NCBI GenBank assembly: GCA_016780605.1 | Contig: JADHLS010000341.1 | Span: 1 to 6,143, forward strand | Direction of reading: 5' to 3' | DNA: 6,143 nt | DNA from: Reyranella sp. | Lineage (GTDB): Bacteria > Pseudomonadota > Alphaproteobacteria > Reyranellales > Reyranellaceae | Part shown: piece after piece, positions 1-6,143 of the stretch | Layout of the letters: every line of letters begins with the position of its first letter | How positions within the stretch are numbered: the stretch's first letter is position 1 | Made by a program: the position numbers and the translations under genes | The notes under the pieces: model-generated | What the model saw: only the letters and a program-made list of their open reading frames with translations | Databases searched by the model: none | What the model was told of the DNA's origin: nothing

Positions 1-166
1 CAGCCAGACGCAAACCGCTACGGAGGGTTTCCAGCCGTGACGCCGTGGCCTGCGGCGGGCCAAGCATGACATAGCCCACCTTGCCCACGGCCTTCGGCTG
101 CGCCTGGGCCGCCAGCGGTGCAAACGCGGCGCCGCCCAGGAGTCGCAGCCCATGGCGCCGTTTCAT
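1..166 (-). CDS. ABC transporter substrate-binding protein (ABC_sub_bind family), N-terminal part only
   Basis: The first 55 codons are present and the gene continues beyond the left edge. The product begins MKRRHGLRLLGGAAFAPLAA and continues with a likely signal-peptidase site after AQA (about residue 22), so it should be exported. The twin arginine at residues 3-4 leaves Sec or Tat export open. The mature start, with KVGYVML followed by a proline-rich turn and then RLETLRSGLRLA, matches the usual opening of ABC_sub_bind periplasmic proteins (GYL...P...LEALRQGLRELGY). These are common as multiple paralogues in alphaproteobacteria and their ligands are mostly unknown. It starts 19 bases after the cyclase stop, so it is probably in the same transcript. 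The ATG at 166 gives the family-typical MKRR start. An in-frame ATG at 181 would add MAGRS, but its AGGAG (186-182) directly abuts it, whereas the same AGGAG is 15 bases from the ATG at 166, so neither start is ideally placed. Ligand cannot be inferred. Confidence 0.8.
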   Translation of the reverse strand, partial: MKRRHGLRLLGGAAFAPLAAQAQPKAVGKVGYVMLGPPQATASRLETLRSGLRLA

Positions 167-185
167 CGACCTGCCTGCCATCTCC

Positions 186-1265
186 TCACCCGCTTGCAGT
201 CCAGATATGAATCGCGCCGCTGCGGCCACGCAGTTCCTGATTGCCCCGGTCCTGCAGCGCGAGCGGCAACGGCCCCTTGCCGATCTGCCTGAGAACCGCG
301 TCGGCCACGATCAGGGGCGTCTTGAGCTCGCGCGTCAGCGTCTGCAGGCGGCTCGCGATATTCACCGTGTCGCCGATCACGGTGAAGGCGAGCGTGTGCT
401 CGGACCCGACATCGCCCATCACCGCCGGGCCGTAATTGACGCCGATGCCGATGCCGAGCGGCGGCTTGCCCGCGGCCGTGCGCTCGGCATTCCACGCCGC
501 GAGCTCCTTCAGCATCAGGCCGGCGCAGCGCAGCGCATTCAGCGCATCGTGCGGGCTCGCGGTCGGCAGGCCGAACACGGCGAAGATCTCGTCACCGATA
601 TATTTCTCGATGGTGCCGCCGCAGGCGAAGATCTGGCCCGCCATGCGCTCGTGGAACTCGCGCAGCAGGCCGACCACGTCTTCCGGCGTCATCGCCTCGG
701 CCATGGTCGTGAAGCCCACGATGTCGACGAAGAGCACCGCGACCTGCTGGCGCCGCACCGGCCCCAGCGGCTCGTCGCTCTCGGCCAGGAGGTCGACGAT
801 GTTGGGCGAGAAATAGCGCGAGAGGTTGGCGCGCGCCCGCTCCGCCTCGGCGCGCTGCTGGTCGAGCTCGCGCACCTGGGCGATGGTCTCCAGGGTCTTG
901 TCGATCGTGACCTCGAGGTCGTTGAGATCGACCGGCTTGGTCACGAAATCGAAGGCGCCGCGATTCATGGCGGTGCGGATGTTGGCCATGTCGCCATAGG
1001 CCGAGACGATGACGGCGCGCGCCGGCGACCGTCGCGTGCGCAGCTCCGACAGCAGCGTGAGCCCGTCCATCACCGGCATGTTGATGTCGAGCAGCAACAG
1101 GCCGATGTCGGGCTCCTCGGCCAGCACCGACAGCGCCTCCTCGCCGTGGCGGGCGAAGCGGAAGGCGAGGTCGCCCTTGCGGATGCGCTGGCGGAAGCGC
1201 TGCTTGATCAGCAGCTCGAAGTCGGGCTCGTCGTCGACGGCGAGGATCTTGGCGGGTTCTGTCAT
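186..1265 (-). CDS. Receiver domain-class III adenylate cyclase fusion (response regulator)
   Basis: A 359-residue soluble protein that should make cAMP from ATP under control of phosphorylation. Residues 5-125 are a receiver domain: acidic pair D11/D12, phosphoacceptor D60 in LLLLDINMPVMDG, S88, and K110-P111. A charged helical linker (about 125-150) with the typical YFSPNIVDLL segment leads to the cyclase domain (about 172-345). Visible catalytic residues are metal-binding D181 (VLFVDIVGFT) and D225 (KYIGDE), adenine-contacting K221, and the transition-state pair N302 and R306 (GDTVNIASR). The second base-selecting position is T295 (FTVIGDT), the Lys/Thr pattern of class IIIb adenylate cyclases, a group that includes bicarbonate-stimulated members. 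No transmembrane segment is present. The only start codon that retains the receiver is the ATG at 1265. No Shine-Dalgarno sits at normal distance, and a REPIN-like hairpin ends one base upstream. The likely phosphodonor is the large kinase encoded upstream. Guanylate specificity is less likely but not excluded. Confidence 0.94.
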   Translation of the reverse strand: MTEPAKILAVDDEPDFELLIKQRFRQRIRKGDLAFRFARHGEEALSVLAEEPDIGLLLLDINMPVMDGLTLLSELRTRRSPARAVIVSAYGDMANIRTAMNRGAFDFVTKPVDLNDLEVTIDKTLETIAQVRELDQQRAEAERARANLSRYFSPNIVDLLAESDEPLGPVRRQQVAVLFVDIVGFTTMAEAMTPEDVVGLLREFHERMAGQIFACGGTIEKYIGDEIFAVFGLPTASPHDALNALRCAGLMLKELAAWNAERTAAGKPPLGIGIGVNYGPAVMGDVGSEHTLAFTVIGDTVNIASRLQTLTRELKTPLIVADAVLRQIGKGPLPLALQDRGNQELRGRSGAIHIWTASG

Positions 1266-1266
1266 G

Positions 1267-1349
1267 GCCGGGAGCGCGCGACTCCAGTCGCGCTCATGTG
1301 GTCTTGAGAAGAGAAGGAAGATGCGCCACTGGAGTGGCGCGCTCCCGGC
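1267..1349. repeat. REPIN-like element: inverted pair of palindromes in the receiver-cyclase gap
   Basis: Two 27-base arms, 1267-1293 and 1323-1349, are inverted repeats matching at 25 of 27 positions around a 29-base spacer. Each arm begins on its outer side with GCCGGGAGC and contains its own perfect 8-bp palindrome: GCGCGACT-CC-AGTCGCGC (1276-1293) and GCGCCACT-GG-AGTGGCGC (1323-1340). The two mismatches between arms are a G/C swap on both sides of the small palindrome, so each small hairpin stays fully paired. This layout is that of REP doublets (REPINs), short non-autonomous elements spread by RAYT transposases. In the transcript it can fold as two small hairpins or one long stem, and could act as a partial terminator, an mRNA stabiliser or a translation block for the cyclase. 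Dispersal in the genome cannot be seen from one copy. Confidence 0.72.
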
Positions 1350-1356
1350 AAAGACA

Positions 1357-1740
1357 TCATGGCGAGCCCAGTTGCTGCAATTGTTGTTTCAGGAGATCGA
1401 AGTCCACCGGCTTGGTGACGAATTCGCGGGCGCCGAACTCGGCCGCCTTGCGCCGCCGCTCGTCGTCGCCATAGGCCGTCACCATGATCACCGGCAGATC
1501 GGCTCGCCGCTCCTTGACCTTGCGCAGCAGGCTGAGCCCGTCCATGCCGGGCATGTTGATGTCGGAGAAGACCACGATCAGCTCGGGCTCGATGCCGTCG
1601 CCCAGCTTGTCGAGCGCCTCCTCGGCCGACTGGGCGAAGTGGATGACATAACGGCCCTGCCGCACCTCGCGGCGGAACTGCTGCCGGAACAGCTCGGCCA
1701 CGTCGGCCTCGTCATCGACCACAAGGATGCTCACGCTCAT
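1357..1740 (-). CDS. Single-domain response regulator (CheY-like receiver)
   Basis: A 127-residue stand-alone receiver with no output domain. Key residues are D9/D10 (VVDDE), phosphoacceptor D60 (FSDINMPGMDG), T88 (MVTAYGD) and K110-P111 (FVTKPVD). It would accept phosphate from a histidine kinase and act by protein contact, or as an intermediate or sink in a relay. The start is the ATG at 1740, which overlaps the kinase stop as ATGA. A GGAG (1752-1749) eight bases upstream, inside the last kinase codons, supports this start. The reading frame stays open far upstream through the kinase gene, but that extension is low-complexity Arg/Ala-rich translation and not real. It aligns almost without gaps to the receiver of the downstream cyclase (same D60, residue 88 and K110 positions, shared FRQxFRxxxRxG and FAxxxEEAL), so the two are paralogues. 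Tight coupling to the kinase makes that kinase its probable partner. Confidence 0.95.
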   Translation of the reverse strand: MSVSILVVDDEADVAELFRQQFRREVRQGRYVIHFAQSAEEALDKLGDGIEPELIVVFSDINMPGMDGLSLLRKVKERRADLPVIMVTAYGDDERRRKAAEFGAREFVTKPVDFDLLKQQLQQLGSP

Positions 1741-4700
1741 CAGACTTTCTCCGCAGGAACGACACGCCGGCTTCGCGGCAGGCGCACAGTGAACTCGGTG
1801 AACTTCCCCACTTCGCTCTCGACCCCGATCGTGCCGCCATGCTGTTGCGTGACGATGTCGTAGCTGATCGACAGGCCGAGCCCGGTACCCTCGCCGGTCG
1901 GCTTGGTGGTGAAGAAGGGCTGGAACAGTTTCTCGCGCACTTCGGGCGGAATGCCGGTGCCGTTGTCGCGCACCTTGACCTCCACGCCATCGCCGGTCTC
2001 GCGCGTCGTGACCGTGAGGGTCGGCCGGAAGCCCGACTCCCGGGCGCCGAGCCGACGCTTGTTGGCGGCGTAGAAGCCGTTGCCGAACAAGTTCAGGAAC
2101 ACGCGCGTCACGTCCTGCGGCACGACCTCGATGGGCTTGCTCGCCTTCTCGAAGTCGCGCTCCAGGGTGACATTGAACTCCTTGTCCTGCGCGCGCGCGC
2201 CGTGATAGGCGAGGTTCAGCGCCTCCTCGACCAGCGCGTTGATGTCCGACGGTGCCCAGTCGCCCGTCCCGCCGCGGCTGTGGCTCAGCATGCTCTTGAC
2301 GATGCCATCGGCGCGCTTGCCGTGCTCGGCGATCTTGCCGAGGTTGCCGGTCAGGAGCTCCATCGTCTCGTCGAGCTCGGCGCGCTTGTCCTCGTCGAGA
2401 GTGGCCAGCGCCGGCCCTGCCACCTCCTTCAGCTCGTCGAGCAGGTCGACCGAAAGCGTGGCGAAGTTGTTGACGAAGTTCAGCGGGTTCTTGATCTCGT
2501 GCGCGATGCCCGCGGTGAGCTGGCCCAGCGAGGCCATCTTCTCGGACTGCACCAGGTTGGCTTGTGCTGCCTTGAGCTTGTCGAGCGCCGCTTCGGCCGC
2601 GTCGCGCGCAGCGCGGATCTCCGCCTCGGCCTTCTTGCGCTCGGTGATGTCGCTGTAGATCAGCACCGCGCCGCCGCCCGGCACCGGGTTGTTGCGCACT
2701 TCGAGCGTCCTGCCGTCGGGCCGGGTCCGCTCGGCCGACCATGCCCGATTGGCGCGCTCCCGGTAGCGCTCGATCTCCTCGTCGGGATTGTCGTGGCCGA
2801 GCTCCCCGCGCTCGACGAGCAGGCGCACGTAGTCTTCCAGTCCCGGCCGCGGCGCGAGGAACGTGTCGGGAATGTCGAGCAGCTCCTGGAAGTTCCTGTT
2901 CCATGCGGCGAGCTTCAGGTCGGCGTCGAACATCACCACGCCGTCGCCCATATGGTCGAAGGTGACGCGCAGTTCCTCCTCGCGCCGGGTCAGCTCGCCG
3001 AGCAGGCGGGCGTTCTCCATGGCGATCACCGCCTGGTCGGCGAAGGTCTTGACCAGCGCGACCTGGCGGTCGGTGAAAAGCTCGACGCGGCTGCGGGTGA
3101 GGTTGATGACGCCCACCGCCTCGCCGTCGCGCATCAGCGGCACGCTGAGGGTGGTGCGGACGTAATCCATCACCTCGGGCACGGCGTAGTCCGGCAGCGC
3201 GTGGATATCCTCGACATGGACGACTCGTTGTTCGAGCAGCGCCCGACCGGCAATGGTGTCGCGCCCAGGCGGTATCTCGCGCTCGAGGAAGCCAGTGGCC
3301 TTTACGACCTCCGTGGCGGGACCGGCGAGGGCACGGAAGCGGAAACGCCCGTCATCGCTTCGAAGGACGATGCCACAATGATCCGCCTCGGCCAGGCGCA
3401 GCCCGAGCGACACCAGCTTGTCGAGAACCGGCTGGATGTCGGTGGTCGAGCGGCTGATGACCTCCAGCACCTCGCTGGTCGCAGTCTGGTACTCGAGCGA
3501 CTGGGTCAGGTCGTCGGTGCGCTCGCGCAGCTCGGAGAGCAGGCGCGCATTCTCCATGGCGATCACCGCCTGGTCGGCGAAAGTCTTGATCAGCCCGATC
3601 TGGCGCTCGGTGAAGGCCTCCGGCTCGCCGCGCGAGACGGTCAGCACGCCGATCGCCTCATCCTCGCGCAGCAGCGGCACGTGCAGCAGCGTGCGATGGC
3701 CGCCGATGTCGGCGACGGCCCGCTCCACTTCAGCGCCCGCCTTGTAGGCCTCGGTCTCCATCACATCGACGATCTGCACCGGCGCCTTGTCGAGGATGGC
3801 GTCGCCCAGCGGGACGCCGCGCGCCACGGGGATCGGCGCGCTCATCTGCCAGCGCTCGAATTCCGGTGTCTGGCCGACCAGTGCCACGAACTCCAGGGTG
3901 TCGCCGCGCCGCACCGACAGGCCGCCGGTCTTGACGCCGCACAGGCGCACCGCCGCCGCGGTCATGGCTTCGAGGACCGGCTGCAGGGTGGTGGGCGAGC
4001 GGCTGATGACGCCCAGCACCTCGCTGGTCGCCGTCTGGTAGTCGAGCGACTCGGCGAGATCGTCCGTGCGCTGCGTCAGCTCGGAGAGCAGCCGCGCATT
4101 CTCCATGGCGATGACGGCCTGATCGGCGAAGGTCTCGATCAGGGCGATCTGGCGCTCGGAGAAAGGCTCGACGTGATCGCGCAGCAACGAAATCACGCCG
4201 AGCGGCTCGCCATCGCGCATCAGCGGCACCGCCAATGTGGTCCGCGGGCGCGTCGCGACCTTCGGGGCGACACGCTCGGGATCGAGGCTTTGATCGAGGA
4301 CGTGGTCGACGCGGCGCTCGAGCAAGGCCCTCGCCGTCGACGTGCCGCGGCCGGGCACGGTGACCCGGGCCTTGAGCCATGCGAGCTCCTCGGGATCGCA
4401 ACCGACGAAGGCGACGTGACGGAAGACCTCTCCTTGCTGGATGGCGACGTCGCCCTTCTCGACGCCGCACAGGCGCGCCGCCGAGGCCAGCATGGTGTCG
4501 AACACCGGCTGGATGTCCGAGCTCGACCGGCTGATGACTTCGAGCAGTTCGCTGGTCGCCGTCTGATACTCGAGCGACTCGGTGAGATCGTCCGTGCGCT
4601 GGCGCAATTCGGTGAAGAGACGCGTGTTCTCGAGCGCGATCACCGCCTGGGCGGCGAAGCTTTCCAGCAACTCGATCTGGCGCGGCGTGAAAGCGCCGGC

Positions 4701-6143
4701 TGCGGCGCGGCGCAGGGCGATGGCGCCGACCGCCTGGCCCTCGCGCAGCATGGGCGCCGCCACAGCAGCCTTGAATCCTTGCCGCCGCGAAAAGTCGTGC
4801 GCCGCGGCATATTCCACGGGATCGAGGCTAGTGATGTCGGGCAAGTGGATCGTTTTCGCGTCGAGGATTGCCCAGCTCGGCGAGGTCTGTCGGTTGAGCG
4901 GATGGAGGGTGCCGATGCTGGCGGGCATCGGTCCTTCATGGCCGGCAATCAGCCAATGATCGCCCTCGCGCAGGGTGATCACGACGTCTTCGGCGGTGCA
5001 GAAGCGCAGTGCCGCCTTCGCCACGGCGTCCAGCACGGGGGCGACGTCGGTCGGCGACTGCGAGATCACGCGCAGGATGTCGGCCGTCGCCGTCTGCTGG
5101 TCGAGCGATTCGCGCAGCTCGCTCAGCAGGCGGGCATTCTCCATGGCGATCACGGCCTGGGTGGCGAAGCCCTGGACCAGGGCGATCTGCTGCTCGGTGA
5201 AAGGCTTCACCTCCTGGCGATAGATCGCGATCATGCCGAGCAGCTTGCCCTCTCGACGCAATGCCAGATTCAGGATGGTGCGCGCGCCGCCGAGATCGAC
5301 GATCGACCGGCGGTTGGGATCGCCGTTGCGGTAGAGGTCGCTGTCGGCCATGTCCGCGACCTGGATCACGTCCTCGCCGGTGATGAGCCGGCCGGGGGCC
5401 GTTTCGGGCCCATAGTCGGGTGGGTTCTCGGCGCGATAGCGGGCGTAGGCTTGGGGAATGCCGCGCGTAGCGACGGTGTGAAAGCGCTCGCCATCGAAGG
5501 TATTGAACATGCCGAAGGCGGCGTCGCAGAGCGCCATCGCCTTGGCGACAATCGTATCGAATACCGGATGCAGGTCGCCCTGCGAGCGGTTGATGATTTC
5601 CAGGACTTCGGCCGTCGCCGTCTGTTGGTCGAGCGCCTCGCGGAGCTCGGTGAAGAGCCGGACGTTCTCGATGGCGATGACCGCCTGGGCGGCGAAGGCC
5701 TCCAGCAAGGCGATCTGGCGGGGCGCGAAGGGCCCCGTCTCGGGGCGGCGCAGGAAGATGGTGCCGATCGCCGCGCCATCGCGCAGCATGGGCGCCGCGA
5801 CCGCCGAGTTGAAGCCGAACTCGCGAGAGAGCTCGAGCGCCTTGCTCCATTCAGCGGGGTCGAGCTGGGTGAAATCGGCGGTGTGGACGACGCGGGCATC
5901 GACGATGGCGCGGCCCTGGCTCGAGCTGCGGTCAAGCTTGCGTCGTGCCGAGGGGACTCTCATCGGGCCGGCGTGAGCGGCGATCCTGAGCTCATCGCCC
6001 TCGCGCAGGCTGATCACGACATCCGCCGCGCCACAGAAGCGCTGGGCGGCCTCCGCGACGACGTCGAGGACCGGCTGCACGTCGGTCGGCGATTGCGAGA
6101 TCACGCGCAGGATGTCGGCCGTCGCCGTCTGCTGGTCGAGCGA
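1740..6143 (-). CDS. Multi-GAF/PAS soluble sensor histidine kinase, 5' end outside window
   Basis: 1467 residues are visible (residue 1 is the codon at 6143-6141) and the frame is open at the right edge. A GTG at 6104 can be read as a start, but it falls inside a repeated linker (VISQSPTD), so the gene almost certainly begins further upstream. Domains in order: GAF1 18-163, GAF2 186-339, GAF3 363-508, GAF4 541-685, GAF5 716-867, GAF6 900-1047, a PAS_7-like domain 1054-1168 ending SDITERKKAE, a coiled coil to about 1203, HisKA about 1204-1290 and HATPase_c about 1343-1456. The phosphorylated histidine is H1215 in AHEIKNP; the following E-x-x-N also fits phosphatase activity. ATP-binding boxes: N1355 (NLFGNGFYAANK), D1393 in DNGTGIP, FQPFFTTK, and GTGLGLS near 1419. 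No membrane segment or signal peptide is visible, so it should sense cytosolic signals. No bilin-binding or NKFDE motif was seen, so the ligands are unknown. It overlaps the receiver gene by one base (ATGA). Confidence 0.95.
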   Translation of the reverse strand, partial: SLDQQTATADILRVISQSPTDVQPVLDVVAEAAQRFCGAADVVISLREGDELRIAAHAGPMRVPSARRKLDRSSSQGRAIVDARVVHTADFTQLDPAEWSKALELSREFGFNSAVAAPMLRDGAAIGTIFLRRPETGPFAPRQIALLEAFAAQAVIAIENVRLFTELREALDQQTATAEVLEIINRSQGDLHPVFDTIVAKAMALCDAAFGMFNTFDGERFHTVATRGIPQAYARYRAENPPDYGPETAPGRLITGEDVIQVADMADSDLYRNGDPNRRSIVDLGGARTILNLALRREGKLLGMIAIYRQEVKPFTEQQIALVQGFATQAVIAMENARLLSELRESLDQQTATADILRVISQSPTDVAPVLDAVAKAALRFCTAEDVVITLREGDHWLIAGHEGPMPASIGTLHPLNRQTSPSWAILDAKTIHLPDITSLDPVEYAAAHDFSRRQGFKAAVAAPMLREGQAVGAIALRRAAAGAFTPRQIELLESFAAQAVIALENTRLFTELRQRTDDLTESLEYQTATSELLEVISRSSSDIQPVFDTMLASAARLCGVEKGDVAIQQGEVFRHVAFVGCDPEELAWLKARVTVPGRGTSTARALLERRVDHVLDQSLDPERVAPKVATRPRTTLAVPLMRDGEPLGVISLLRDHVEPFSERQIALIETFADQAVIAMENARLLSELTQRTDDLAESLDYQTATSEVLGVISRSPTTLQPVLEAMTAAAVRLCGVKTGGLSVRRGDTLEFVALVGQTPEFERWQMSAPIPVARGVPLGDAILDKAPVQIVDVMETEAYKAGAEVERAVADIGGHRTLLHVPLLREDEAIGVLTVSRGEPEAFTERQIGLIKTFADQAVIAMENARLLSELRERTDDLTQSLEYQTATSEVLEVISRSTTDIQPVLDKLVSLGLRLAEADHCGIVLRSDDGRFRFRALAGPATEVVKATGFLEREIPPGRDTIAGRALLEQRVVHVEDIHALPDYAVPEVMDYVRTTLSVPLMRDGEAVGVINLTRSRVELFTDRQVALVKTFADQAVIAMENARLLGELTRREEELRVTFDHMGDGVVMFDADLKLAAWNRNFQELLDIPDTFLAPRPGLEDYVRLLVERGELGHDNPDEEIERYRERANRAWSAERTRPDGRTLEVRNNPVPGGGAVLIYSDITERKKAEAEIRAARDAAEAALDKLKAAQANLVQSEKMASLGQLTAGIAHEIKNPLNFVNNFATLSVDLLDELKEVAGPALATLDEDKRAELDETMELLTGNLGKIAEHGKRADGIVKSMLSHSRGGTGDWAPSDINALVEEALNLAYHGARAQDKEFNVTLERDFEKASKPIEVVPQDVTRVFLNLFGNGFYAANKRRLGARESGFRPTLTVTTRETGDGVEVKVRDNGTGIPPEVREKLFQPFFTTKPTGEGTGLGLSISYDIVTQQHGGTIGVESEVGKFTEFTVRLPRSRRVVPAEKV
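1747..1752 (-). promoter_or_regulatory. Ribosome binding site of the single-domain response regulator
   Basis: The minus strand reads GGAGAA at 1752-1747. The GGAG core ends eight bases before the ATG at 1740. It lies within the last codons of the kinase gene (GCG GAG AAA GTC TGA), so ribosomes finishing the kinase can reinitiate on the receiver. This site fixes the receiver start against the long upstream open frame. Confidence 0.75.
5044..5108 (-). repeat. 65-bp direct repeat, copy 2 (linker before GAF3)
   Basis: This stretch matches 6079-6143 at 64 of 65 positions (c/t difference at 5058 versus 6093) and encodes SLDQQTATADILRVISQSPT plus two residues, the helix leading into GAF3. The copies are 1035 bases apart, exactly 345 codons, so recombination between them would remove or add GAF1-GAF2 in frame. 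Confidence 0.9.
6079..6143 (-). repeat. 65-bp direct repeat, copy 1 (linker before GAF1), reaching window edge
   Basis: Partner of the copy at 5044-5108, with one mismatch. It encodes the same linker helix ahead of GAF1. The match runs to the last base of the window, so the true repeat may be longer and extend into an upstream GAF module. Confidence 0.88.

Larger units (their letters stand above)
3003..6143 (-). repeat. Tandem GAF-module array inside the kinase gene
   Basis: Six GAF modules follow one another with starts 169 to 183 codons apart. Each is introduced by a linker of the form (S/A)L(D/E)xQTAT(A/S)xxLxxIxxS...PV, at visible residues 1, 170, 346, 523, 699 and 882. Each GAF ends with a strongly conserved helix, (F/A)AxQAVIAxEN(A/T/V)RL(L/F)xEL. 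Sequence resemblance groups the modules: GAF1 with GAF3 (DVVIxLREGD, VAAPMLR), GAF2 with GAF5 (GG-x-RT with an LRRE/LLRE strand), and GAF4 with GAF6 (RTTLxVPLMRDGE). The visible order is therefore A-B-A-C-B-C. The linker at the right edge implies at least one further module upstream. This is repeat structure within one gene, built by internal duplication. Confidence 0.85.

Noticed and set aside
81..1307. A 408-codon open frame on the plus strand opposite the cyclase gene.
   Set aside because: It is antisense to a gene with complete catalytic motifs. The translation is Arg/Ala/His-rich with no recognisable domain, as expected of a shadow frame in high-GC DNA.
1266..1356. The hairpin as a classic rho-independent terminator.
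   Set aside because: The stems are GC-rich, but neither is followed by a clean T-run on the minus strand, only a mixed pyrimidine stretch (ATCTTCCTTCTCTTC) after the first hairpin. Partial termination remains possible.
1741..2904. N-terminal extension of the single-domain receiver frame, giving a 515-residue protein.
   Set aside because: The extension is the kinase gene read in another frame and is Arg/Gly-rich without domains. The real start at 1740 has a good GGAG and matches receiver length.
3730..5935. Several 190-300 codon minus-strand frames within the kinase gene.
   Set aside because: They are out-of-frame readings of the GAF array, low-complexity Arg/Pro/Ala-rich, while the main frame shows coherent GAF domains.
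3003..6092. Phytochrome-like bilin-binding GAF or cyclic-nucleotide GAF with NKFDE motif.
   Set aside because: I could not find the chromophore-binding Cys context or an NKFDE motif in any of the six domains.
6069..6104. GTG at 6104 as the true start of the kinase.
   Set aside because: It falls within the repeated linker motif, whose upstream part (SLDQQTATADILR) is preserved in frame to the window edge, so the protein continues upstream.

Overview
The window holds one minus-strand signalling cluster, read from right to left, in high-GC DNA. Gene order, codon use and protein style point to an alphaproteobacterium, perhaps Bradyrhizobium-like or Reyranella-like. This is inference from gene types only: a multi-GAF soluble histidine kinase with a PAS_7-like domain, a class III cyclase fused to a receiver, and an ABC_sub_bind-type periplasmic protein.

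Layout on the minus strand. 6143-1740: a very large soluble sensor histidine kinase whose 5' end lies outside the window. It shows six tandem GAF domains, one PAS domain, a coiled coil, and HisKA and HATPase_c domains. 1740-1357: a stand-alone receiver protein whose ATG overlaps the kinase stop codon (ATGA). 1356-1266: a 91-bp gap filled almost entirely by a REPIN-like inverted pair of palindromes. 1265-186: a receiver-class IIIb adenylate cyclase fusion. 166-1: the beginning of a substrate-binding protein of the ABC_sub_bind family, which runs off the left edge.

How the genes probably work together (inference): the kinase integrates cytosolic signals through its GAF/PAS array, autophosphorylates on a histidine, and can pass phosphate to two related receivers. 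One is a free single-domain receiver; the other is joined to a cyclase that would make cAMP. The kinase-receiver pair is translationally coupled. The cyclase lies behind a long stable hairpin and has no clear ribosome binding site, so its expression may be uncoupled from, or lower than, that of the kinase. The link between the substrate-binding protein and the signalling genes is positional only.

The most notable structures are the modular GAF array and the REPIN-like element. The array has an A-B-A-C-B-C pattern of module types, a 65-bp near-identical direct repeat spaced by exactly two modules, and linkers that differ by exactly seven residues. The REPIN-like element shows a compensatory base change and touches the cyclase start codon. 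I saw no tRNA, rRNA, CRISPR array, insertion sequence or plus-strand gene.
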